Shown: positions 1-8,780, numbered from the stretch's first letter. The stretch is DNA of 64,000 bases from Clostridiales bacterium oral taxon 876 str. F0540 (GCA_000466585.1 KE993509.1:73689-137688), one strand, 5' to 3'. Numbers and translations: made by a program. The notes: generated by a model from the letters alone, not told the origin.

Positions 1-461
1 TCTATGCCCATGCAGGCAGCAAAGCCTGAAAGGGATGAAGCTGCATTTCCCGTAGATGCTGCGCATATTATTTTTTTGTCAAGCTCGATAGCTTTAGCAA
101 CTCCTATTGCTGTTGCTCTATCTTTAAAGGAAGCAGTTGGATTCCTTCCATCGTCTTTAATATAAATGTTTTCTAAATTTAAGAATTTCTCTAATCTTTT
201 TGCTTTGTATAAAGGTGTCCAGCCTACTTGCAGGGGTGTAATTCCCTTTTCTCCTTCTAGGGGAAGTATAGGCATATATCTCCATAGATCTTTTCTATTG
301 TTATTTCTTAAATATTCTTTAGTTAATTTTGTTTTTATTAGATCCATGTTGTAAATAACTTCAAGAGTACCTTCTGTACCGCATTCATCACAGTGATATA
401 AAGCTTCTTGACTAAAGTTTTTATCGCACTTTGAGCACCTCAAGTGCCTAATTTTATTCAC
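1..461 (-). CDS. thrC: Threonine synthase, N-terminal part (runs off window start)
   Basis: PLP enzyme converting O-phosphohomoserine to threonine in the cytoplasm. Only the first 153 residues lie in the window. A GTG start at 461 follows a purine-rich stretch (AGAGGGATAG). Residues 9-28 form a CxxC...CxxC zinc-ribbon-like segment (CSKC and CDEC), seen at the N-terminus of many threonine synthase-like proteins. The motif TASFKDR around residues 109-115 carries the PLP-binding lysine (K113), and ASTGNAASS at 135-143 is the phosphate/PLP glycine loop. The family is clear. Threonine synthase is the best name, but other fold-type II PLP lyases share these motifs and the C-terminal part is missing here. 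Confidence 0.85.
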   Translation of the reverse strand, partial: MNKIRHLRCSKCDKNFSQEALYHCDECGTEGTLEVIYNMDLIKTKLTKEYLRNNNRKDLWRYMPILPLEGEKGITPLQVGWTPLYKAKRLEKFLNLENIYIKDDGRNPTASFKDRATAIGVAKAIELDKKIICAASTGNAASSLSGFAACMGI

Positions 462-607
462 CCTATCCCTCTTTTCCTTTTACTGCCTATAAATAATTCA
501 GCAATTATCGTACCAAAAATTATGACTTCTTCAACTTATATATAATTTATATTTTGAAACAATAATAGTAAAAAGTACAATTAATACAATTTAATGGAGG
601 AAGTAGA

Positions 608-1795
608 ATGAGCTTTAAAATTAATGACAAGGTTACCTGGGTAGGAAAAATTGATTGGGAATTAAGAAGCTTTCATGGAGAAGAATATTCTACTCATAGA
701 GGTAGTTCCTACAATTCATATTTAATAAGAGATGAAAAAACAGTTCTTATTGATACTGTTTGGGTTCCTTTTTCAAAGGAGTTTGTCTCAAACCTAAAAA
801 ACGAAATTGATCTTAAAAGGATAGACTACATAATAATGAATCATGCTGAACCTGATCACAGCGGAGCACTTATTGATCTTATGACAGAAATACCAGATAC
901 CCCTATATACTGTACCAAAAACGGCATGGATATAATAAGAGGCCACTGTCATGAAGACTGGAATTTTATAACCGTTAAAACCGGAGATACTCTGGATATA
1001 GGAAAAAACAAATTAACCTTCATAGAAGCAAGAATGCTTCATTGGCCTGACACAATGTTTACATATTACAATGGAGAAAATATATTATTCAGCAACGATG
1101 CTTTCGGTCAGCACTATGCCACTGAAGAGATGTACAACGATAAAGCTGATAACTGCGAGCTTATGGAGGAAGCAATTAAATATTATGCCAATATACTTAC
1201 CCCCTACAACAATTTCGTGACAAAAAAAATTGATGAAGTTTTAGGCCTTAACCTTCCTGTAGATATGATATGCACAAGTCACGGCGTTATTTGGAGAGAC
1301 AATCCCGCCCAGATAATAAAAAAATATGCAGAGTGGGCTCAAAACTATAAGGAAAATCAGGTAACAATAATTTATGACAGTATGTGGAACAGTACAAGAA
1401 GAATGGCAGAAGCCATTGGTGAAGGTATTAAATCCGCCGATAAAGACATTGTTGTTAAAATATATAATTCCGGGAAATCAGATAAAAATGATATTATTAC
1501 GGAAGTATTTAAGTCAAAAGCTGTGCTGGTAGGTTCCTGTACTATTAATAACGGAATACTATCCTCTACTTCAGCCATTCTAGAAATGATGCGAGGCCTA
1601 AGATTTAAAGAAAAAAAGGCTGCAGCTTTCGGAAGCTATGGCTGGGGCGGTGAGTCTGTGAAAATGATAACAGAAGAACTAAAGGAAGGAGGTTTTGAAA
1701 TAATAAATGATGGAATAAAAGAAAAATGGAGCCCTGATGAAGAAGGCCTTCAAAGATGCAGAGAATTTGGCAAAGAAGTCGTAAGCAAGCTTTAA
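608..1795 (+). CDS. fprA: Flavodiiron protein (FprA / A-type flavoprotein)
   Basis: Soluble enzyme that reduces O2 to water (and/or NO to N2O) and protects anaerobes from oxygen. The 395 residues are the standard two-domain core. Residues 1-250 are a metallo-beta-lactamase-like domain with the diiron ligands H79-x-E81-x-D83-H84, H145 (LHWPD), D164 (SNDAFG) and H225 (TSHG). Residues 252-395 are a flavodoxin domain with the FMN loop YDSMWNSTRRMA. There is no C-terminal rubredoxin or flavin-reductase domain, so electrons must come from a separate rubredoxin or reductase. GGAGG sits 7 nt upstream of the ATG. The gene is monocistronic, ends in a strong terminator, and faces a flavodoxin gene. Confidence 0.95.
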   Translation: MSFKINDKVTWVGKIDWELRSFHGEEYSTHRGSSYNSYLIRDEKTVLIDTVWVPFSKEFVSNLKNEIDLKRIDYIIMNHAEPDHSGALIDLMTEIPDTPIYCTKNGMDIIRGHCHEDWNFITVKTGDTLDIGKNKLTFIEARMLHWPDTMFTYYNGENILFSNDAFGQHYATEEMYNDKADNCELMEEAIKYYANILTPYNNFVTKKIDEVLGLNLPVDMICTSHGVIWRDNPAQIIKKYAEWAQNYKENQVTIIYDSMWNSTRRMAEAIGEGIKSADKDIVVKIYNSGKSDKNDIITEVFKSKAVLVGSCTINNGILSSTSAILEMMRGLRFKEKKAAAFGSYGWGGESVKMITEELKEGGFEIINDGIKEKWSPDEEGLQRCREFGKEVVSKL

Positions 1796-1804
1796 AAGCA
1801 CTGC

Positions 1805-1855
1805 AAAATACTCCCAGTATGAAATATCTAATCCTACTGGGAGTATTTTAAGTTT
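1805..1855. terminator. Terminator between fprA and the flavodoxin gene
   Basis: Arms AAAATACTCCCAGTA (1805-1819) and TACTGGGAGTATTTT (1835-1849) form a 15-bp stem with a 15-nt loop, with T-rich sequence on either strand. It can end fprA on the plus strand and, less directly, the convergent flavodoxin gene. Confidence 0.85.
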
Positions 1856-1922
1856 TCTTCTCTAATTGATTACAGTTAAAAAATATCATCTTTAAAATAA
1901 CATAAAACTATAACATTCAGGA

Positions 1923-2459
1923 CTAATTTGTTCTTTTTATATATTCAACTAAAGGATCAATATCCTTTCTATCAGTCCAGTCAGCAGGATGGTCATAGCA
2001 TTCTAGAAGCCCCTTGCTGTCCTCATCCAATTCCTCTTCTTTTTTGCTTTTAATTTTAAGCTTTAAAGCATTCATAAGCATTTTGTCTCCAACAGACAAT
2101 TTTTCATAATTAAAGGCTCCTCTTAAATAGAAGAATTTTATCTTATTTCTCATTTCACCTTTAAAGTTAGCTTCTACTACAGCTTTAATTGGCTCCTCCT
2201 TTACAGGTGAAGCACCGACTCCATAGACAACTATCTTTTTATTGTTTAATTTATCAAAATTATCTGTAATAATCTTAATGCCCTTGATTCCAACAGCATG
2301 GAGGGAGCCTCCGAATACTATAGTTTCATATCGTTCTAAATCTTCAGTCTTAATTTCTGAAACTTCTCTTAAATCCGCCCCTGTATCTTCTGCTATCCAC
2401 TGCGCATATCGCTTTGTGCTGCCATACTTTGATTTGTAAATAACAATAATATTTGACAT
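1923..2459 (-). CDS. Flavodoxin-domain protein
   Basis: Small FMN-binding electron carrier or oxidoreductase of the Flavodoxin_5 / HemG-like kind. The N-terminal loop YKSKYGSTKRYA, right after the first beta strand, is the FMN phosphate site. FGGSLHAVGIKG and YGVGASPVKEE are the two further flavin-contacting loops. I use the ATG at 2459 (protein starts MSNIIV, 178 aa). An ATG 12 nt further upstream abuts the AAAGGGG ribosome binding site with no spacer, so it is unlikely. The gene converges on fprA; a redox partnership is possible but not shown. HemG (protoporphyrinogen oxidase) activity cannot be inferred from this sequence alone. Confidence 0.8.
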   Translation of the reverse strand: MSNIIVIYKSKYGSTKRYAQWIAEDTGADLREVSEIKTEDLERYETIVFGGSLHAVGIKGIKIITDNFDKLNNKKIVVYGVGASPVKEEPIKAVVEANFKGEMRNKIKFFYLRGAFNYEKLSVGDKMLMNALKLKIKSKKEEELDEDSKGLLECYDHPADWTDRKDIDPLVEYIKRTN

Positions 2460-2539
2460 TATAAATTTCATCCCCTTTATATCACTAATAAATTTATATG
2501 CCCTAAATTTCTTTAATAAATCCTAATAATTAATTTATC

Positions 2540-2707
2540 TTATAAAATAGTCATCATATTAGTTAAAAAAGGCACTGACTTTTCATCAGAATAGCATTTT
2601 AATAATTCTTCAGCATCCTCCATAGAAGTCTGTCTCAGTGTAATAATTTTGCCTTTATACGTTGGACATTTCTCATAAATATTTGTCACGATAATACCGC
2701 CTTTCAT
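2540..2707 (-). pseudogene. Truncated GNAT acetyltransferase remnant
   Basis: A 55-codon frame begins with ATG at 2707, overlapping the stop of the upstream GNAT-Nudix gene in an ATGA junction. The residues YKGKIITLRQTSMEDAEELL and CYSDEKSVPF match the start of a GNAT N-acetyltransferase (first beta strand, alpha1, and the usual SVPFFN step). Just after SVPF the frame slips to LTNMMTIL and stops, so motifs A and B that bind acetyl-CoA are absent. I read it as a decayed last gene of the cassette; a functional 55-residue protein is unlikely. Confidence 0.6.
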
Positions 2708-3642
2708 TCTATGATTGCTTTTAATTTCATATATTCATTTGCTTTAGATAAAATATTTTTATCACTTTGAAAAGTTAACAATTCGAAGGCATCTTTATAG
2801 GAGACCCACTCATATGAATCTAATTCTTCTTCTTGAAGCTTTACTTCTAAGGAATTTGATTTACCTATAAAATAAACTACTTTTTTAAATATATTAGTTG
2901 ATATAAAATACTCGGTCTCTATTCTAAAATCTTTATAAAGTTCTATATTAAGACCAGTTTCTTCATAACATTCTCTTAAAGCTGTATCTGTTTCACTCTC
3001 AGCATTTTCAATGTGACCTTTTGGAAATCCCCAATAATTACTTTTATTTTTAATTAATAAAAACTGTACAGTATCGTCATTTACTTTTGTCACTACTGCA
3101 CCGCAGGATTTGTCATATTTTATTCCCTGCTCATCCATAAGCTCAAAGAACTTCTCCTTGGTAAGTTTAAACAAGATTGATTGACTATTTTTTTCTATTG
3201 CCTTAAATCCAAACTTCTTCAGGACTTCTTGTCCATTCCTATTTATTACTTCATCGTATATTGTTTGTCCTCCAATGTCATAAAAATAATAGCTCAACAT
3301 AAGCTTCATAGCTTCTTTTGCATAGCCTTTTCCTCTATATTTTGCTTGCACTTTTATGTTAAAGTCTGCTTTTCTCTCTTCTGCATCATATCTATGAAAA
3401 CTAACTTCACCAACAGGAATATCATCCATTGTAAATATTAAGCAGTAAAAATTTTTTCTATCTGAAGGTTGTACCATTTTTCTATACCAAACGTCTCTTT
3501 TTTCTATGGGAAAACTTATTACTCCGCCTACATCCTTCATTGTCTCCTCATCATTCCATAATTCTGCTACATAATCTAACTGCTCTATAGATGGCTGTTT
3601 TATATAAACTAAGCTTCCCCATTTTTTAAATTCAACCGCCAT
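2704..3642 (-). CDS. GNAT acetyltransferase - Nudix hydrolase fusion
   Basis: A 312-residue two-domain protein. Residues about 12-160 are a GNAT domain with the acetyl-CoA pyrophosphate loop KYRGKGYAKEAM at 101-112. Residues about 175-312 are a Nudix domain with a complete Nudix box from G209 to L231 (GX5EX7REUXEEXGU). The Nudix half resembles the Ap4A/NTP pyrophosphohydrolase group; substrates of both halves are unknown. The ATG is preceded by AAGGGGAG and overlaps the upstream TIM-barrel gene by 11 nt, so translation is probably coupled. Members of both domain families act on small metabolites, which suggests modification or clearance of damaged nucleotides or amino compounds, as inference only. 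Confidence 0.88.
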   Translation of the reverse strand: MAVEFKKWGSLVYIKQPSIEQLDYVAELWNDEETMKDVGGVISFPIEKRDVWYRKMVQPSDRKNFYCLIFTMDDIPVGEVSFHRYDAEERKADFNIKVQAKYRGKGYAKEAMKLMLSYYFYDIGGQTIYDEVINRNGQEVLKKFGFKAIEKNSQSILFKLTKEKFFELMDEQGIKYDKSCGAVVTKVNDDTVQFLLIKNKSNYWGFPKGHIENAESETDTALRECYEETGLNIELYKDFRIETEYFISTNIFKKVVYFIGKSNSLEVKLQEEELDSYEWVSYKDAFELLTFQSDKNILSKANEYMKLKAIIE

Positions 3643-4432
3643 ATAACTTCTCCCCTTTCTTTCTTAGTAAATAGACAGATTCTCTTAACGCCTCTTCTGT
3701 CTTAACTTCAATGACAACACTTAATCCCTTCTGTTTTGCAAAAGCTAGCTTTTCATCTACATCTAATTTTCCGCTATAAAGTGCTAAATGATTTTTTGAA
3801 CCATTATAATCATGAAGATGCATATGTGAAATTTTGCTTGTATGGTTTTGAAAAAACTCCCTTGCCCTAAAACCATCGGAGGCGTCATGCCCTACATCCC
3901 AGGTAAAATAAGTATTTTCAAGCTTAATTAATTCTTGAAAGGCTTCTTGAATGAATTCAGGAAACACTGTATTTTCAACACAAACATTTATATCATATTT
4001 TTTTGCCGTATCTAAAATCTTTCGCATTGAATGCATCAAGTTACTAATAAATTCACCTTTATTTGCTTCATATATCCAAGCTTTACGATCCGGCAGAGAA
4101 AAATATATTCCCGAATTAATATGAATATTAATTTTATCAACATCTAACTCTGCTGCAAAACCTGCTATTTCACTAAACATCTCAATATTTGCTCTTCTAA
4201 CGGTAGGATAAAATGCTGCAAAATCTATCTCCTCCGGAAAGTGCATTGTAAACTCTATATTATATTTTTCCTTTAATTCCTTTAACCGCTTTACGTTATT
4301 GTTATGAGGCATGCAATAAGGAAGATTCATATTAAGTTCTATAAAACTAAGTCCTAAATCTTTGCATAAAATAATATTTTCTTCAATGCTGTTTAATTCA
4401 ATTAGACTCGGCATTCCTAATTTATAGTTCAT
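3632..4432 (-). CDS. Xylose isomerase-like TIM-barrel protein
   Basis: A 266-residue protein of the AP-endonuclease 2 / xylose isomerase-like fold. Likely metal ligands are in strand-end motifs: CVENTVFPEF (E), TWDVGHDAS (D, H), HMHLHDYNG (H, D) and VVIEVKTEE (E), the pattern of endonuclease IV and sugar epimerases/isomerases. The sequence does not decide between a sugar isomerase and a DNA repair nuclease; the short length and missing DNA-binding loops favour a sugar-type enzyme. AAGGAGG precedes the ATG, which overlaps the upstream ATPase stop by 4 nt (ATGA). It is the second gene of the cassette. Confidence 0.75.
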   Translation of the reverse strand: MNYKLGMPSLIELNSIEENIILCKDLGLSFIELNMNLPYCMPHNNNVKRLKELKEKYNIEFTMHFPEEIDFAAFYPTVRRANIEMFSEIAGFAAELDVDKINIHINSGIYFSLPDRKAWIYEANKGEFISNLMHSMRKILDTAKKYDINVCVENTVFPEFIQEAFQELIKLENTYFTWDVGHDASDGFRAREFFQNHTSKISHMHLHDYNGSKNHLALYSGKLDVDEKLAFAKQKGLSVVIEVKTEEALRESVYLLRKKGEKLYGG

Positions 4433-5181
4433 TTTTCCTCCTTAATTAAAATGTTTAATATCTTTTCTTTATTGTTCATAAAAGTTTTCATAACCTGATA
4501 ATGTTCAGTTTCCTCGTACCTTACAAGATGAATATTATCTTTTATTTCATATATACTTGATTCGGGATAAGCCATAATTATTGGGGAATGCGTAGCTATA
4601 ATAAACTGAGAATGCTCTTCAACTAAATCATGAATTCTTGATAGCATAGCCATTTGTCTTGAAGGCGACAGAGCAGCCTCGGGTTCATCTAAAATATACA
4701 AGCCATTACCGGAAAATCTATTCATAAACACAGAAAAAAACGATTCACCATGAGATTGATTATGAAGGGATTTACCTCCATAAGAACATAGAAGTCCGGG
4801 ATCTAATTTTTCAAGTTCATCAACATTAGTTGCAAGGTTGTAAAAGCTTTCAGCTCTTAGAAAAAAGCCATCTTTCGGTCTTCTTATTCCTTTAATCAGC
4901 TTAATGTAATTATGAAGCTCAGAATGAGTATCTCTGGATGAAAAACTAAAGTTAATAGTGCCTCCCTCAGGATTAAAACCATAAGCAGCTGCAACTGCCT
5001 CTAATATAGTAGATTTTCCCGAACCATTTTCGCCCACGATGTATGTAACCTTTGGATGCAGCTCTATACTTGATAAGTTCCTAATTATAGGCAGGCAAAA
5101 TGGATATCTGGAAAAGGATTGTATATCATCCCGCTTAAGTTCTATACTTCTTAAATATTGATTATATTGTATTGCTTTCAT
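4429..5181 (-). CDS. AAA / ABC-type ATPase (predicted ATP-binding protein)
   Basis: A 250-residue soluble ATPase. Walker A is GENGSGKST at 50-58, an ABC-like signature region QSHGES lies at 142-147, Walker B is YILDEPEAA at 162-170, and a switch histidine is ATHSP at 196-200. There are no membrane segments and no transporter partner nearby. It belongs to the stand-alone SMC/RecF-like group often listed as AAA family ATPase. Some relatives act with nucleases or in defence, but no effector is recognisable here beyond the coupled TIM-barrel and GNAT-Nudix genes. A GAGGGG ribosome binding site lies 11 nt before the ATG. It is the first gene of a four-gene overlapping unit. Confidence 0.85.
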   Translation of the reverse strand: MKAIQYNQYLRSIELKRDDIQSFSRYPFCLPIIRNLSSIELHPKVTYIVGENGSGKSTILEAVAAAYGFNPEGGTINFSFSSRDTHSELHNYIKLIKGIRRPKDGFFLRAESFYNLATNVDELEKLDPGLLCSYGGKSLHNQSHGESFFSVFMNRFSGNGLYILDEPEAALSPSRQMAMLSRIHDLVEEHSQFIIATHSPIIMAYPESSIYEIKDNIHLVRYEETEHYQVMKTFMNNKEKILNILIKEEK

Positions 5182-5290
5182 ATTTTGTATAGCCCCTCTA
5201 TCATCAGTAAAACATATATATCAAATTATACCACTATATAGAAAAAATATATAATAATATAACTTAAACTTCTCATAATAATTGCAAAAT

Positions 5291-5319
5291 AATAACAGCA
5301 TGAAAATCATGCTGTTATT
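5291..5319 (-). terminator. Terminator of the alpha/beta hydrolase gene
   Basis: A near-perfect 13-bp stem AATAACAGCATGA / TCATGCTGTTATT with a three-base loop lies just after the hydrolase stop codon. It is AT-rich downstream on the reverse strand. Confidence 0.75.
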
Positions 5320-5325
5320 TTATAC

Positions 5326-5961
5326 TCAGCTTACAAATTTAGCACAAACCTTTGTTATATACTCTAGTATTTTTATACTTTCTGCATAATCATCATCTAT
5401 TTCAAGGGAATGTGCTGCCTTGTCTATTATATGTAAGTCAACTGAATTGTTTCTTTTTACAGTATCTATATTTGCTTGTGTGAAATGCTTATCTCTTTCT
5501 CCAGAAACAACAGTGCATTTTGATTTTAAAATATAAGGAATTGTTTCTTCTGTTGGTGTCAGAAATAAGTTATTTACCTTTTCATAGCCTACAAGATTGC
5601 TTATTTCTCCTGCAACTGATGTTCCAAAACTTTTACTTATAAAGTAGATATTACTATACTTATTCTCAACACATAATCTTACAGCTTCATAGCAATCTTT
5701 AACGATTTGACTAAAAGGATTACCCTCAACTGGATTAGTAGCTCTGCAAAAACCATATTCTAAACTTAATACATCGCAACCCGATAGAAGGGCTGCTTTT
5801 CTTGCATAGTGCAGCAAAGGTTTATCACAGCTGTAATCCGCCCCAGGAAAAATAACAGCTATTGAGTCAGACTTCGGCAAATGTGTAAGCAGCATATTAT
5901 TAGTGTCATATCCCCAGATTGTTTTAACCTTAATATAAGATTTATTAATCAAATTAAACAC
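5326..5961 (-). CDS. Alpha/beta hydrolase family protein
   Basis: A 211-residue cytoplasmic protein with an alpha/beta-hydrolase layout: oxyanion segment VIFPGADYS at 36-44, nucleophile elbow ISKSFGTS with S111, an acidic residue in SGERDKHF (D157), and a late histidine in AAHSLE (H184). The elbow is S-x-S-x-G rather than the classic G-x-S-x-G, as in some dienelactone-hydrolase-like proteins. The substrate is unknown. It is transcribed alone, divergent from the two-component system, and has its own terminator. Confidence 0.72.
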   Translation of the reverse strand: MFNLINKSYIKVKTIWGYDTNNMLLTHLPKSDSIAVIFPGADYSCDKPLLHYARKAALLSGCDVLSLEYGFCRATNPVEGNPFSQIVKDCYEAVRLCVENKYSNIYFISKSFGTSVAGEISNLVGYEKVNNLFLTPTEETIPYILKSKCTVVSGERDKHFTQANIDTVKRNNSVDLHIIDKAAHSLEIDDDYAESIKILEYITKVCAKFVS

Positions 5962-6134
5962 CCCATCTTTTTATTTGATTATGTAAAACAAGGATGATCA
6001 CTTTATAATTTTGAAATTTTTTGAATTATTACCTTTTATTATACAACAACTTTGTTTAACTTTCATACTATTTTATACAAAAAATTTATTATATAATATC
6101 TTTAATTAGGATTTATATTTATTTGGAGGTAACA

Positions 6135-6809
6135 ATGTTTAAAATACTAATAATTGAAGATGATACAAAAATGCGAGAAATAATTCTTGAAAATATTCAG
6201 CGATGGGGCTTTGATGGATTCAGTGTAACAGACTTCGATAATATTTTTAAAGATTTTGCTAATTATGAACCTCATCTCGTTTTAATGGATATAAACCTCC
6301 CTTCCTATGACGGCTTCTATTGGTGCGGAAAAATACGTGGAGTTTCAAAGGTCCCAATAATTTTTATATCCTCACGTAATACAAATATGGATATAATAAT
6401 GGCTGTAAACATGGGCGGAGATGATTTTATACAGAAGCCTTTTTCTCTAGATGTACTAATGGCAAAGATTAACGCTCTTCTTAGAAGAACTTATGATTAT
6501 ACTAGCTCAGAGCTCAATATTATAGAACATAATAATGTAGTTTTAAATTTAAAAGATAATACTGTTTCTCATAATAATAAGAAGATTGAGCTTACTAAAA
6601 ATGAATTTAAAATTCTATATATGCTTATGAAGGATAAAGGAATTATTATAAGCAGAGACAGCATAATGAGAGGGCTTTGGGAAGATGAAAATTTTGTTGA
6701 CGACAATACTCTTACGGTAAATATTAATAGACTTAGAAAAAAGCTTGAAGATTTAGGGCTCCATAACTTTATTCAAACGAAGAAAGGTCAAGGATATGTA
6801 ATACTATGA
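6135..6809 (+). CDS. Response regulator, OmpR family (BceR/GraR-like)
   Basis: A 224-residue DNA-binding regulator. The receiver domain occupies residues 1-120 with the acidic pocket ED9-D10, the phospho-acceptor D52 (LMDINLP) and K102 (QKPFS). A winged-helix OmpR domain follows from about 130 to the end. I chose the ATG at 6135, with GGAGGT 4 nt upstream; an in-frame TTG 12 nt earlier overlaps that ribosome binding site. The stop overlaps the kinase ATG (ATGA). The kinase partner marks it as a cell-envelope-stress type regulator such as BceR, GraR or VirR. Confidence 0.9.
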   Translation: MFKILIIEDDTKMREIILENIQRWGFDGFSVTDFDNIFKDFANYEPHLVLMDINLPSYDGFYWCGKIRGVSKVPIIFISSRNTNMDIIMAVNMGGDDFIQKPFSLDVLMAKINALLRRTYDYTSSELNIIEHNNVVLNLKDNTVSHNNKKIELTKNEFKILYMLMKDKGIIISRDSIMRGLWEDENFVDDNTLTVNINRLRKKLEDLGLHNFIQTKKGQGYVIL

Positions 6810-7867
6810 ACTTTTTAAAATATTTAAAAGACCAAAAATTTTTGATGTTTTTTTATGTAGTGCTAATGGCTTTTATTTCAGCAGTTATATTTTTGGATGG
6901 AACTTCGAAAGTTTCTTTAGGAAACATACTCTATATAAACTTGGCTTCTATAGTGTTTTTTATTATTTATTTACTTGGAAAATACCTGCATTTTAATAAC
7001 TATTACAAGGCACTTAAGGATATAATTGATACTCGTGAATATGAGATTATAAATCGTATTCCAGAGCCAAGGTCTTACAGCCAGAAGCTTTATCATAATC
7101 TCCTGGAAAAAATTTATGAAGAACAAAGCTTAAAGCTTCAAAAGCTTTATGATAATAAAAAAGAGAATGAGGAATTCATTACCTCATGGGTTCATCAAAT
7201 AAAAACGCCAATTACAGTGAGCAGACTTCTAATTGAAAACAATTTAGGCAAAGCGAATTCAGATGTGCTTTTAAGTCTTGAAGAAGAACTTGATAAAATA
7301 GATAACTATGTTGAACAGGCTTTATATAATTCAAAAATAGATGACTTTTCAAAAGATTATCTTATAAGTGAAGTATCTGTTGACAGAGTTGTTAAAGATA
7401 CTGTAAAGAAGCATGCTAAAAATTTTATTAATAAAAAAATATCTGTGGAGATTAAGGATACAGAACTTATAGTATTGACTGATAAAAAATGGCTTTCTTT
7501 TATCCTTGACCAAATACTATCAAATTCATTAAAATACACAAGTAACTCGGGAAAAATAAGTATTTATGGTATTAAACAACCTAAACTTCAAAAGCTTGTA
7601 ATCGAGGATACCGGCATAGGTATAACTTCCGAAGATGTAAACAGAGTATTTGATAAAGGCTTTACTGGCTATAATGGAAGACAAAATTATAAATCAACAG
7701 GTATGGGACTGTATCTTTCTAAAAAACTAGCTTTAAAACTTGGACACGATATAATAATTGAGTCAGAACAAGGCAAATATACTAGGGTAACAATAGCTTT
7801 TCCCAAATTACTGGATTATCTTGATGTTTCAAGATATAGTCTTAAGCAAAATTTAAAGGCAGATTAG
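6806..7867 (+). CDS. Intramembrane-sensing histidine kinase (BceS/GraS-like)
   Basis: A 353-residue kinase with two membrane segments (about 12-31 and 41-59) separated by a very short extracellular loop, the mark of intramembrane-sensing kinases. Phospho-acceptor H130 sits in the characteristic SWVHQIKTP motif. The N box is LSNSLKYT (N240), G1 is DTGIG (268-272) and G2 is TGMGLYL (298-304). Relatives usually detect peptide antibiotics through a neighbouring BceAB-type ABC exporter, but no such exporter follows here; the next gene is on the other strand. It is probably phosphorylating the regulator encoded just upstream. Confidence 0.9.
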   Translation: MNFLKYLKDQKFLMFFYVVLMAFISAVIFLDGTSKVSLGNILYINLASIVFFIIYLLGKYLHFNNYYKALKDIIDTREYEIINRIPEPRSYSQKLYHNLLEKIYEEQSLKLQKLYDNKKENEEFITSWVHQIKTPITVSRLLIENNLGKANSDVLLSLEEELDKIDNYVEQALYNSKIDDFSKDYLISEVSVDRVVKDTVKKHAKNFINKKISVEIKDTELIVLTDKKWLSFILDQILSNSLKYTSNSGKISIYGIKQPKLQKLVIEDTGIGITSEDVNRVFDKGFTGYNGRQNYKSTGMGLYLSKKLALKLGHDIIIESEQGKYTRVTIAFPKLLDYLDVSRYSLKQNLKAD

Positions 7868-7892
7868 ATAATTCTAACCTGCCTCTGTTATT

Positions 7893-8750
7893 CTATTTAA
7901 AGTCTTCCATAAACACTCTGGCATCCTGTGGCTTCCACTGCCTTTGAACGAGTGACTTTCCTTGAGTTAAGTATGAAACAACCTCTGTATATTCCGGGCT
8001 TTCTTCCTTGTAAATAATTCCTAGAGGTATTCCATTATCCCATTCCATAGCTTTCTTTATAGCTTCAGCTTTGTTAGTGTAATCATAGTTTTCATCAAGC
8101 TTGTAGGTATTTTCCTTGTACCACTTGAATGTATTTACATGGTTAAAAGTTACACAAGGCTGCAAAATATCAACAAGCGCATAACCCTTATGGAGTATAG
8201 CTGCTTTCATAACCCCCTTTAGATGTTCCTTGTCACCTGAAAAGCTTCTTGCAACAAAGGTAGCACCTGCTGTTAAAGCAAAAGCCAGAGGTCTGAAGGC
8301 GTCTACAGTAGTTCCATCAAACTGCATTGAAGTTTTTTGTCCTTTTTCAGTTGTTGGTGAACCTTGACCCTTTGTCAATCCGTAAATCTGATTATCATGA
8401 ACAAAATGAGTTATATCAATATTCCTTCTTATATTGTGAAGAAGGTGGTTTCCTCCCTCTCCATATGAGTCTCCATCACCAGAGTTTATTATCACTTTAA
8501 GATCCTGATTTACTAATTTAATTCCGACAGCCGGAGGCACTGCTCTTCCATGCAGTCCATTAAAGCCATTTACATTTATATAGTGTGGAAGTTTAGCAGC
8601 CTGACCTATGCCGGAAGATATCACCACTTCATGTGGTTTCAGTTCTAATTCTGCCAAAACTTCTTTTAATGCTGCAAGTATTGCAAAGTCACCGCAGCCT
8701 GGGCACCATGCACATTCTTCATTGGTATCATACATCTTTATATCTAACAT
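7893..8750 (-). CDS. korB: 2-oxoacid:ferredoxin oxidoreductase, beta subunit
   Basis: Thiamine-diphosphate subunit of an enzyme that oxidatively decarboxylates a 2-oxoacid to acyl-CoA while reducing ferredoxin, or runs the reverse reaction. It has 285 residues. CAWCPGCGDF at 13-22 supplies cluster-binding cysteines. GDGDSYGEGGNH at 91-102 is the TPP/Mg motif, and DNQIYGLTKGQ at 119-129 follows it. It sits 48 nt downstream of the alpha subunit in one operon. The two-gene alpha(gamma-fused)/beta form without a separate delta ferredoxin subunit is typical of 2-oxoglutarate or broad 2-oxoacid enzymes. The exact substrate (2-oxoglutarate, pyruvate or branched-chain) cannot be told. Confidence 0.88.
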   Translation of the reverse strand: MLDIKMYDTNEECAWCPGCGDFAILAALKEVLAELELKPHEVVISSGIGQAAKLPHYINVNGFNGLHGRAVPPAVGIKLVNQDLKVIINSGDGDSYGEGGNHLLHNIRRNIDITHFVHDNQIYGLTKGQGSPTTEKGQKTSMQFDGTTVDAFRPLAFALTAGATFVARSFSGDKEHLKGVMKAAILHKGYALVDILQPCVTFNHVNTFKWYKENTYKLDENYDYTNKAEAIKKAMEWDNGIPLGIIYKEESPEYTEVVSYLTQGKSLVQRQWKPQDARVFMEDFK

Positions 8751-8780
8751 TATATTCCCTCCTGTATTCCTTTAGTCTCC

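Noticed and set aside
6123..6134. TTG start for the response regulator
   Set aside because: It overlaps the GGAGGT that serves the ATG at 6135, and the added residues are not part of receiver domains.
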